From an uncultured Veillonella sp. (GTDB lineage: Bacteria > Bacillota > Negativicutes > Veillonellales > Veillonellaceae): 5,982 bases of DNA. The translations under genes were made by a program, and so were the position numbers. Shown in pieces: positions 1 to 5,126 of this stretch. Numbering within the stretch: the stretch's first letter is position 1; each line of letters starts with the position of its first letter. The stretch is from the NCBI RefSeq assembly GCF_915069625.1, contig NZ_CAJZFD010000128.1:1-5982 (forward strand), given 5' to 3'. The notes beneath the pieces were generated by a model. That model was not told where the DNA came from. It worked only from the letters and a program-made list of their open reading frames with translations, and did not search any database.

Positions 1-199
1 GCTTGAAGACATACAAGAAATGTATGATGAATCTATTACTATAGATGATGTGAAAGAACGGATCGGTATCCCTCAAATTGATCCAGAGCTAGGTACTGTA
101 ACCTATTGTGAACAAACCTTTGATTATACGCATATATTTTGCTTTGAATTTTGGGACGATGAGTTTGAAGATTTAAATTACTTTGCTATTGATGGCTGA
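1..199 (+). CDS. 3' end of an unidentified acidic protein (partial)
   Basis: An open frame enters from the left edge (first whole codon at position 2) and stops at TGA 197-199, giving 65 residues. The fragment is rich in Asp, Glu and aromatic residues (motifs FCFEFWDDEFEDL and NYFAIDG near the end) and has no membrane segment or signal peptide. I do not recognise the family. An internal ATG lies at position 20, but the frame is open to the edge without a stop, so a start upstream of the window is more likely. It runs in the same direction as the next two acidic proteins, and the gap of 122 nt contains no convincing terminator. It may therefore belong to the same group of small acidic, possibly immunity-like or protein-binding genes; that is inference from composition and neighbourhood only. 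Confidence 0.7.
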   Translation, partial: LEDIQEMYDESITIDDVKERIGIPQIDPELGTVTYCEQTFDYTHIFCFEFWDDEFEDLNYFAIDG

Positions 200-321
200 T
201 ATATTGCCATAAAAATGGTAAAAGAGTTTACTTTAGATATATAGATTAGTTTGATGTTGTGAAGTAGTATAGTATCTATTAACTTCAATTTATTTTAAAG
301 GATTACAAGGAGGATTATCCT

Positions 322-900
322 ATGATTTTTGATGCCATAAAAAAACTGTTTAACAAGGATGAGAATACTGAGCAGATTGAATATCTCGGTACTGATAAAG
401 ATGGTAATAAAATATATGAAGGTTACTATCATGAGTTTAAGGGAATTCCTTGGGTTTTCAATAAAACGACTTATACTAGAGAAGAGTTTCTTAAGGCGTT
501 TTATGAATGCTTAGAAGAGCATAACGTTAATCGTGATAATTTACCGCCATTAGTAGAGCCTGAAATTCTTGTAAGCTACGAAGCATGGATTGAAAGCAAA
601 AGTCAGCTTCACCCTAATGAATACTTATATGAAGATGATGAATTAGAAGAATACGATAAAGAAGACGGTATGTGGCAAGTTGAAATCTATGCTCGCCTAA
701 AAGCAGATAATGGCCAGTACTTTACTACTGAAGAGCTTCTTTTCAAGCTACATAACTTAATGGCCAATAAAGAGCTCGGGGATCATGTATTCTTTGAAAA
801 TCTAGCCTATGATGATCACGAGTTTGAAGCAGACGATGCCGAAGATGTCGACGATGATGATGAAGGTACTCCTGTATTTGTTGTATGGCTTGGTAGCTAG
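322..900 (+). CDS. Hypothetical highly acidic cytosolic protein, 192 aa
   Basis: The ATG at 322 follows a strong AAGGAGG site at 307-313 with 8 nt spacing, so the start is secure. The product is probably soluble: no signal peptide or membrane helix is visible. About a quarter of residues are Asp or Glu (49 of 192 by my count, against 16 Lys plus Arg), so it is strongly negative. Acidic runs lie near residues 104-115 and 168-181, where residues 177-180 are four Asp. A likely folded C-terminal part runs from about residue 118 (WQVEIYARLKADNGQYFT) through a helix with ELLFKLHNLM and a GDHVFFENL segment to a hydrophobic end, VFVVWLGS. I do not recognise the family and assign no function. The acidity and the DMP19-domain neighbour allow, but do not show, a protein-binding or DNA-mimic role. 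A promoter-like TGTTATAAT follows the gene, so the next gene may be transcribed separately. Confidence 0.85.
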   Translation: MIFDAIKKLFNKDENTEQIEYLGTDKDGNKIYEGYYHEFKGIPWVFNKTTYTREEFLKAFYECLEEHNVNRDNLPPLVEPEILVSYEAWIESKSQLHPNEYLYEDDELEEYDKEDGMWQVEIYARLKADNGQYFTTEELLFKLHNLMANKELGDHVFFENLAYDDHEFEADDAEDVDDDDEGTPVFVVWLGS

Positions 901-963
901 TTAAATAGCTGTTTTGTTATAAACTATTATTTTAAGATCTGTAACCCATAGTTTTGTGTTGTT

Positions 964-972
964 TGTTATAAT
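964..972 (+). promoter_or_regulatory. Candidate extended -10 promoter for the DMP19-domain gene
   Basis: TGT followed by a perfect TATAAT (967-972) forms an extended -10 element in the 116-nt gap before the gene starting at 1026. The region 17 nt upstream (944-949, ACCCAT) does not resemble a -35 box, but extended -10 promoters can work without one. The predicted transcript would start near 979-980, leaving a leader of about 45 nt. Pattern match only. Confidence 0.4.
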
Positions 973-1008
973 TATCTTAAGATGATTTCATATACATATT
1001 GATGCTAT

Positions 1009-1016
1009 GAGGGGAA
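1009..1016 (+). promoter_or_regulatory. Ribosome binding site that fixes the start at ATG 1026
   Basis: GAGGGGAA sits about 9-10 nt before ATG 1026. The in-frame GTG at 1017 directly abuts this site and is too close to be read from it, so the ATG three codons later is the better start. Confidence 0.7.
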
Positions 1017-1025
1017 GTGTATTGT

Positions 1026-2048
1026 ATGTCTTTAAGTGTTGAACAGTTTTTATCTTTAGCTGATGCTGAGCAATTACAAACTATTAAAGATCTTAATGAT
1101 ACTGGAAACGTAAAAACTATTATTGATGTGTTAACTAGTGTGGGCATAGAAAATTTATCTATACCTTTATTGGGTGAGCTTGGTAGAGCTTATAACAATA
1201 ATGGTAATGAAAAAGAGGCAATTAAGGTATTCGAGTCTATTGATGAAGCGCATCGTGATGCGGTGTGGTATTATCGCTGTGCCTATGCGTATGGAGCTAT
1301 TGTTTTAGATAATAATGAAGCATACACATCGGATACTATGCAGCAGATGCTAAGGTTAGTAGATCGGGGTGTACGGTTAGCTACGGAATCGGAACTAGAT
1401 GATATAAAATCGTATTGTTTTGAAGTCATGGATATGTGCTATATGCAAATGGACTTTGAAAAATGTGAAGCTGATTATCCTGATTTATGTGCTGCCTATA
1501 ATAAGTATGTAGCAGCTAAAAAGAAGAAAAGAGAAGGTGTACCTCGTCATCGTACTATCACTGTTGAAGAGATACAAGCTACAGACGATATGTGGACCAT
1601 TAATGAGCCCATGTACTGGACTATCAATATATATGGCTCATATGATGATTATTTAGAATCTGCAAAACCTTTTACTGTAGAGCAACGCTATCTCAATGCT
1701 ATATCCTGGTACTTCGCAGAGGTTAATAATGGTGGACATCATCAGTTCTTCTATAACTCTACAGGCATTGTATGGGAGGATGCTCTTGCTGGCTTACGCC
1801 TCTTCAAGATGGCTCCATTAGCAGATAATTTACAATCTGTAATTGATTATTTTGGTGGGTCCATTCCATTTGATAGGGAAGAACGATGGACCATTTTGAA
1901 AGACTGGGAAAATGAAGAGGAGTTGTTCGATTTCCTCGATAAAAAAGATGATGTAGTATATGAATATGATGGAATCTATGAAGACACATTCGTACATGAA
2001 CATCCTGAATTATTTGTATTTGATGGTACCTATAAAGTTCGAGAATAG
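1026..2048 (+). CDS. TPR-like protein with C-terminal DMP19 (DUF4375) domain, 340 aa
   Basis: The start was set at ATG 1026 from the GAGGGGAA site; a GTG nine bases upstream is in frame but too close to it. Residues 45-95 form TPR-like helical pairs (LGELGRAYNNNGNEKEAIKVF, then a WYYRCAYAYGAI helix), with more helix to about 162 and a Lys-rich linker at 165-169. The C-terminal half carries the DMP19/DUF4375 signature: VEQRYLNAISWYFAEV (218-233), then NNGGHHQFFYNSTG (234-247) and an EDALAGLRLF helix. The family's namesake, Neisseria DMP19, is an acidic DNA mimic that binds a transcription factor. Relatives also occur beside toxin and immunity genes, and most have no known role. No signal peptide or membrane span is visible, so it is probably cytosolic. 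It follows another acidic protein gene in the same direction. Function here is unproven; a protein-binding role is the safest inference. Confidence 0.85.
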   Translation: MSLSVEQFLSLADAEQLQTIKDLNDTGNVKTIIDVLTSVGIENLSIPLLGELGRAYNNNGNEKEAIKVFESIDEAHRDAVWYYRCAYAYGAIVLDNNEAYTSDTMQQMLRLVDRGVRLATESELDDIKSYCFEVMDMCYMQMDFEKCEADYPDLCAAYNKYVAAKKKKREGVPRHRTITVEEIQATDDMWTINEPMYWTINIYGSYDDYLESAKPFTVEQRYLNAISWYFAEVNNGGHHQFFYNSTGIVWEDALAGLRLFKMAPLADNLQSVIDYFGGSIPFDREERWTILKDWENEEELFDFLDKKDDVVYEYDGIYEDTFVHEHPELFVFDGTYKVRE

Positions 2049-2049
2049 A

Positions 2050-2109
2050 CTTGGTGGGTTAATTAGGTCATATAATAGTAATATGACTATAAATATTACT
2101 TTCACCAAG
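2050..2109 (+). repeat. Inverted repeat flanking a TATAAT box upstream of the deacylase gene
   Basis: CTTGGTG (2050-2056) is the exact reverse complement of CACCAAG (2103-2109); two G-T pairs could extend the stem inward. Between them lie TCATAT/ATATGA (2068-2073 and 2081-2086) and a perfect TATAAT (2071-2076). The arms could close a stem in the RNA leader of the next gene or flank a promoter. There is no T tract after the right arm, so it is not a standard terminator. Confidence 0.35.
2071..2076 (+). promoter_or_regulatory. Possible -10 box for the deacylase/ABM pair
   Basis: A perfect TATAAT lies 59 nt before the start at 2136, in the only gap that could hold a promoter for this gene pair. 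No good -35 is present: at 17 nt spacing the sequence is GACTTG, and TTGGTG would give a 14-nt spacer. In AT-rich DNA such a match can arise by chance. Confidence 0.3.
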
Positions 2110-2135
2110 CGTAAACTATATATTAGAGGTATTAC

Positions 2136-2621
2136 ATGTTAGATAAACAAGGCGTATATGATTGTTTACGTGACCATCATATCGATTTTGAAGTTACGGA
2201 CCACGCACCGCTATTTAGTATGGATGACAAGCCTGATGTAGAGCTGCCATATCCTGAGTGGGATGCGAAAAATTTATTCATTCGAGACCACAAGCGGGAA
2301 CACTACTATCTGATTACTGTACGCGGTTCTAAGCGTGTAGATCTAAAACAGTTTCGGAAGGACCATAATCTGAAAAAGATTTCTTTTGGTTCTGAAGAAG
2401 AGCTATGGGATATATTAAAGATTAAACCAGGTCACGTATCTCCATTCTGCTTGCTCCACGATGAAGAGCGTAAGGTACATTACTATATTGATGCGGATTA
2501 TAAAGATAATCTAATCGGTATCCATCCAAATCAAAATGACGCTACTGTATGGCTACAAGGAAAAGACTTAGTTAAATTAATTGAAGAACATGGTACAATA
2601 GTAGAATATATTACATTGTAA
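2136..2621 (+). CDS. Prolyl-tRNA editing deacylase, ProXp-ala/PrdX type (YbaK/ProRS-associated domain), 161 aa
   Basis: Proteins of this family hydrolyse tRNA(Pro) wrongly charged with alanine by prolyl-tRNA synthetase. They are free-standing versions of the synthetase editing (INS) domain and act in the cytosol. The whole protein is one such domain: an N-terminal helix and strand with FEVTDHAP (18-25), the signature AKNLFIRD (44-51) with the invariant Lys45-Asn46 pair, YYLITVRGSKRVDLK (57-71), ISFGSEEELWDIL (82-94), GHVSPFCLLHD (99-109) and IGIHPNQND (127-135), whose His130 is in the position expected for the active site. Length is normal for the family. The ATG at 2136 has an AGAGGT site about 5 nt upstream. 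The ABM-protein gene starts 21 nt after its stop, so the two are probably co-transcribed. Alanine specificity is inferred from family resemblance; related YbaK proteins instead clear Cys-tRNA(Pro). Confidence 0.9.
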   Translation: MLDKQGVYDCLRDHHIDFEVTDHAPLFSMDDKPDVELPYPEWDAKNLFIRDHKREHYYLITVRGSKRVDLKQFRKDHNLKKISFGSEEELWDILKIKPGHVSPFCLLHDEERKVHYYIDADYKDNLIGIHPNQNDATVWLQGKDLVKLIEEHGTIVEYITL

Positions 2622-2642
2622 TTTAGTCGAATCGGAGCATGT

Positions 2643-3410
2643 ATGAATAGAAAATTATTAAAACGTATTCTTGTCACATCTGCTATTGCAGTATTAGGCG
2701 TAAGCACATCCTTTGCGGCTCTTGTTATGGAACGTGATGAAGGTTTAGATACAGCACCTAATGTAGGTATGTATCGCTTCCAAGTACCTGCGGAATTACA
2801 AGGTGCATATAATAGTACGGGCGTAGCTAACTTAACTGCTTCTATGGAGAAAGAGCCTAACACATTATCTATGAACGTAGCTCATGTGAAAGGGAATCCA
2901 TCTGAGTCTTATGTGGTAGAAATCTATAAAGATTTAGCGGCTATTGAAACGCATCGTAAATCTGATCAGTATCAAGCTTTTGTTAATGAAGTAGGTTCTA
3001 AATTAACAAATCGCAAAATGTATGATGTACAGTCTGTGCTATTGTTTGAGAAAAAAGATGCTTTATCTATTGTAAATGACGGTAAAGCTGTGGTGACATT
3101 GACAGAGTTTAATGTTGATAGCAATGATATCGATACAGTACAACGTCAATATCAACTAGATATAGAACGTGCTGTTCGAGACGATGCGGGTTATAAGGCA
3201 GGTTATGTGCTTCGTGAAAGAAACGCAAAGAATCATTGGTATGTGATCCAAATTTATAGTGACCAAGAAGCCTTAACAAAACATTTGAATAGTCCTGGTT
3301 ATCGCTTTATGATGAGCCAAATCCAAGGTAGTCTACAAAACGTTACTACAAAAGTACTAGATGGGGATATCCTCGTTAACCATGGTGGTCAAGCTTTTGT
3401 AAGACCTTAG
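2643..3410 (+). CDS. Exported protein with two ABM-type (dimeric alpha/beta barrel) repeats, 255 aa
   Basis: The first 25 residues look like a Sec signal peptide: basic start (NRKLLKR), hydrophobic stretch ILVTSAIAVLGV, and a cleavage site after SFA (residue 25). The absence of a lipobox Cys argues for a soluble periplasmic or secreted product. Two repeats of the antibiotic-biosynthesis-monooxygenase fold follow, at about residues 44-137 and 148-235. The best evidence is the matched pair SYVVEIYKDLAAIETHRKS (89-107) and HWYVIQIYSDQEALTKHLNS (198-217), each ending in a His-x2-Ser-x2-Tyr pattern and a helix. Family members include cofactor-free quinol oxygenases and haem-degrading enzymes, but most are uncharacterised, and I see no residue set that fixes the reaction. 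A GGAG site lies 5 nt before the ATG. It is second in a unit with the tRNA deacylase and is followed by a strong terminator. Domain order and export are well supported; activity is unknown. Confidence 0.85.
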   Translation: MNRKLLKRILVTSAIAVLGVSTSFAALVMERDEGLDTAPNVGMYRFQVPAELQGAYNSTGVANLTASMEKEPNTLSMNVAHVKGNPSESYVVEIYKDLAAIETHRKSDQYQAFVNEVGSKLTNRKMYDVQSVLLFEKKDALSIVNDGKAVVTLTEFNVDSNDIDTVQRQYQLDIERAVRDDAGYKAGYVLRERNAKNHWYVIQIYSDQEALTKHLNSPGYRFMMSQIQGSLQNVTTKVLDGDILVNHGGQAFVRP

Positions 3411-3420
3411 TATTGGATAT

Positions 3421-3449
3421 AATATAATTACGACTACAAATATAATTAC
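3421..3449 (+). repeat. Short direct repeat, 11 nt, 18-nt period
   Basis: AATATAATTAC occurs at 3421-3431 and again exactly at 3439-3449, between the ABM gene and its terminator. In such AT-rich DNA the repeat may have no role; it could also be a paired binding site. Confidence 0.35.
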
Positions 3450-3458
3450 AGTAAAGTT

Positions 3459-3497
3459 ACTGCTAGCATATGCATATGTATGTGCTAGCAGTTTTTT
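3459..3497 (+). terminator. Strong intrinsic terminator after the deacylase/ABM unit
   Basis: CTGCTAGCA (3460-3468) pairs perfectly with TGCTAGCAG (3483-3491), with an outer A-T pair. The 14-nt interior can fold further (CATA/TATG), and the stem runs straight into TTTTTT (3492-3497). It starts about 50 nt after the stop at 3410 and separates this unit from the macrodomain gene. Confidence 0.9.
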
Positions 3498-3531
3498 GGT
3501 TATATAATAAGTAAAAGTCTTGATAGACTAT

Positions 3532-3537
3532 AAGGAG
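3532..3537 (+). promoter_or_regulatory. Ribosome binding site that fixes the start at ATG 3544
   Basis: AAGGAG lies 6 nt before ATG 3544. An in-frame TTG at 3520 lies upstream of this site and has no site of its own, so the shorter protein is preferred. Confidence 0.8.
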
Positions 3538-3543
3538 TTACAT

Positions 3544-4326
3544 ATGACACAGCAAGAACGTTTATCTTATCTTGTAAAAGGATTAGTAGAAGAATATACA
3601 GAGAAATATAAAGACGAACATATTGAAATTCCTAATGATGAAGCAGAACAGTTTACACTTTTTAGGGCTTTATGTAATATTCGTGCTGCTGGTGCAATGC
3701 CTATTGAATGGATGAAAGTACAAGATGAATATTTAAATACATTGACTCTAGAAAAAGGTATTGTAAGGATTAAGGATATGGAGGAGAGGGAGCCTCAGAT
3801 TTATTTGTGGCAAGGAGACATTACTCGATTATCTGTAGATGCTATTGTTAATGCTGCCAATAATCAATTACTTGGTTGTTTTGCGCCTAATCATAAGTGT
3901 ATCGATAATGCCATTCATACTTTTGCTGGTATTGAGCTGCGTATGGAGTGTGCACGGATGATAGAATATATGGATATGCCTGAGAAAACAGGCGTGGCTC
4001 GTAAGACTTATGCCTATAATTTACCAGCCAGTCATGTTATCCATACAGTGGGACCTATTATTTATGATACTGTTACAGAGTTAGAAAAAGAACAATTGTC
4101 ATCGTGCTATAGATCTTGCTTGGAGTTAGCTAATGCTTATAGTTTGAAGTCCATTGCATTTTGCTGTATTTCTACAGGTGAGTTTAGATTTCCTAATGAA
4201 TTGGCGGCCCAAATTGCTATCGATACGGTGCGTACTTATTTAAAAGAAACTAATAGTAAAATACAAGTGGTATTTAATGTATTTAAGGATATAGATTATG
4301 ACATCTACAACAAATTATTGGGATAA
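3544..4326 (+). CDS. Zinc-dependent macrodomain protein-ADP-ribose hydrolase, 260 aa
   Basis: Enzymes of this class remove ADP-ribose from modified proteins. ATG 3544 was chosen because AAGGAG sits 6 nt upstream. An N-terminal helical region (1-80) precedes the macrodomain (about 85-258). Visible motifs are GDITRLSVDAIVNAANNQLL (91-110), the zinc-macro signature GCFAPNHKCIDNAIH (111-125) whose Cys112, His117 and Cys119 match the expected metal ligands, GVARKTYAYNLPASHVIHTV (150-169), and the phosphate-binding loop STGEFRFPNE (210-219). Length is typical. In streptococci and staphylococci this class sits beside a sirtuin ADP-ribosyltransferase (SirTM), a lipoate ligase-like protein and a GcvH-like carrier. 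None of these is intact here, but a ribosome-site-bearing remnant overlaps the 3' end. A TATAAT at 3503-3508 just after the preceding terminator could be its promoter, though no -35 is evident. The fold and class are well supported; the target protein is unknown. Confidence 0.93.
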   Translation: MTQQERLSYLVKGLVEEYTEKYKDEHIEIPNDEAEQFTLFRALCNIRAAGAMPIEWMKVQDEYLNTLTLEKGIVRIKDMEEREPQIYLWQGDITRLSVDAIVNAANNQLLGCFAPNHKCIDNAIHTFAGIELRMECARMIEYMDMPEKTGVARKTYAYNLPASHVIHTVGPIIYDTVTELEKEQLSSCYRSCLELANAYSLKSIAFCCISTGEFRFPNELAAQIAIDTVRTYLKETNSKIQVVFNVFKDIDYDIYNKLLG

Positions 4327-4411
4327 ATAATATACTCCTTTTGAAATTCATAAAAATACTGTATCATTTAATAATGACATACAAAAGGTTATGAATGATT
4401 TGTTATCTTAA
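4298..4411 (+). pseudogene. Likely remnant of a translationally coupled gene (possible sirtuin N-terminus)
   Basis: An ATG at 4298, inside the macrodomain gene but in another frame, has a good AAGGA site at 4285-4289 with 8 nt spacing. That is the layout of a coupled downstream gene overlapping by 29 bases. The frame reads ten codons (MTSTTNYWDK), meets TAA at 4328-4330, then stays open as protein-like sequence (YTPFEIHKNTV, then SFNNDIQKVMNDLLS) until TAA 4409-4411. A single in-frame stop in otherwise plausible coding sequence suggests decay of a longer gene that has lost its 3' part. In relatives, zinc macrodomain genes often precede a sirtuin, and this stretch could be that protein's N-terminal helix before its NAD-binding motif. 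The sirtuin identity is inference, because no catalytic motif remains. Alternatively, it is a ten-codon leader peptide or chance. Confidence 0.4.
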
Positions 4412-4428
4412 GAAGGAGTTAATGTACT

Positions 4429-4926
4429 ATGAATTATAAATACACCTATGAAAGCCCTTTAGGAACTATGGTTATGCTTGGTACATTATCATACTTAACA
4501 GATTTATTTTTTATTGATGAGGCTCATGCACCAAGTTATGATGATGCGGAGTACATAGAGCAACTAACAGGTCCATTTGAAGTAACAATTATGTGGCTAG
4601 ACCAATACTTTAATGGTAAGAAGCCTTTTATTACACCTCCTATCCAGTTAGAAGGGACAGAGTTCCGTAAGTCTGTATGGTCTATATTACAAACCATACC
4701 GTATGGCAACACGACAACATATGGAGATATAGGTAAACAGATTGCACAGCAACAGGGGAAAGAGAAATTCTCGGCTCAAGCTGTAGGCGGTGCAGTAGGT
4801 CATAATCCTATTTCTATTATCATTCCATGTCACCGTGTTATAGGAAGTAATGGTAAATTAACAGGCTATGCAGGGGGCATTGAACGAAAGAAATATATGC
4901 TAGACCTAGAGGCAAAGCATAAATAA
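4429..4926 (+). CDS. ogt: Methylated-DNA--protein-cysteine S-methyltransferase (O6-alkylguanine-DNA alkyltransferase), 165 aa
   Basis: This protein repairs O6-alkylguanine (and O4-alkylthymine) by moving the alkyl group irreversibly onto its own cysteine. The catalytic motif IIIPCHRVIG (130-139) has the acceptor at Cys134, followed by the substrate-loop motif NGKLTGYAGG (141-150). The DNA-binding helix-turn-helix region spans FRKSVWSILQTIPYGNTTTYG (79-99) to SAQAVGGAVGHNP (115-127), with Tyr98 in the phosphate-rotating position. The N-terminal part (1-75) is the small ribonuclease-H-like domain, starting with SPLGTMVM. The position that is Arg128 in human AGT is Gln117 here, a variant I believe is common in Firmicute Ogts. 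The start at ATG 4429 has AAGGAG (4413-4418) 10 nt upstream; a nearer ATG at 4422 stops after five codons. It is probably read with the macrodomain gene and ends before a strong terminator. Confidence 0.95.
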   Translation: MNYKYTYESPLGTMVMLGTLSYLTDLFFIDEAHAPSYDDAEYIEQLTGPFEVTIMWLDQYFNGKKPFITPPIQLEGTEFRKSVWSILQTIPYGNTTTYGDIGKQIAQQQGKEKFSAQAVGGAVGHNPISIIIPCHRVIGSNGKLTGYAGGIERKKYMLDLEAKHK

Positions 4927-4958
4927 AGTAATATTAAATATAAAACTTAGATAATAAT

Positions 4959-5012
4959 AAAAGAGATTACTCCTATGTATAGTCATATATACATAAAGGT
5001 AATCTCTTTTTT
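4959..5012. terminator. Long bidirectional terminator between convergent genes
   Basis: A 12-bp perfect stem (4959-4970 with 4999-5010, AAAAGAGATTAC with GTAATCTCTTTT) continues through a T-G pair and a small internal loop into a second 8-bp stem (TATGTATA 4974-4981 with TATACATA 4988-4995) and a 6-nt loop. The plus strand ends in TCTTTTTT. The minus strand reads TCTTTTATTATTAT, so it can end ogt transcription and also that of the convergent FAH-family gene. Confidence 0.9.
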
Positions 5013-5045
5013 ATTTATATTTACTTGTAATGTAACTAGATATAG

Positions 5046-5075
5046 TTATGTAAATGAATATTATGTAAATGGATA
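5046..5075 (+). repeat. Tandem 15-nt direct repeat
   Basis: TTATGTAAATGAATA (5046-5060) is followed at once by TTATGTAAATGGATA (5061-5075), 14 of 15 bases identical. It lies between convergent genes, downstream of the bidirectional terminator, where a regulatory role is unlikely; slippage duplication is the simplest explanation. Confidence 0.8.
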
Positions 5076-5104
5076 TCGTAATAATCAGAATACGGATAAA
5101 TACA

Positions 5105-5121
5105 ATACTTTAATAAAGTAT
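5105..5121 (-). terminator. Weak AT-rich hairpin just after the FAH-family gene
   Basis: ATACTTTA and TAAAGTAT form a near-perfect palindrome around position 5113, six bases beyond the minus-strand stop. The stem is almost all A-T, needs some bases unpaired for a loop, and lacks a clean T tract on the minus strand. It may slow or protect the transcript end, with real termination at 4959-5012. Confidence 0.3.
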
Positions 5122-5126
5122 CTATT

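Noticed and set aside
204..221. Hairpin TTGCCAT/ATGGTAA just after the first partial gene
   Set aside because: The stem is short with one G-T pair and is followed by AAGAG instead of a T tract, so it is not a credible terminator.
1017..1025. GTG start giving three extra residues on the DMP19-domain protein
   Set aside because: The ribosome site ends immediately before this GTG, leaving no spacing; ATG 1026 fits better.
1804..1989. Minus-strand open frame of 61 codons inside the DMP19-domain gene
   Set aside because: It lies wholly within a well-supported coding region and encodes a low-complexity His/Leu-rich peptide; it is a shadow frame.
1960..2142. Plus-strand open frame of 60 codons overlapping the end of the DMP19-domain gene
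   Set aside because: Most of it is the other gene's sequence in a shifted frame, the rest is AT-rich intergenic DNA, and it has no good ribosome site.
2531..2863. Minus-strand open frame of 110 codons across the deacylase/ABM junction
   Set aside because: It is antisense to two recognisable genes and to the signal-peptide coding region, and shows no family motif.
3520..3543. TTG start giving eight extra residues on the macrodomain protein
   Set aside because: The AAGGAG site lies inside this extension and serves ATG 3544; no site precedes the TTG.
3421..5121. Possible CRISPR, attachment site or mobile-element ends suggested by several short repeats
   Set aside because: The repeats are isolated pairs without spacers of regular length, there is no integrase or transposase, and no tRNA is present.
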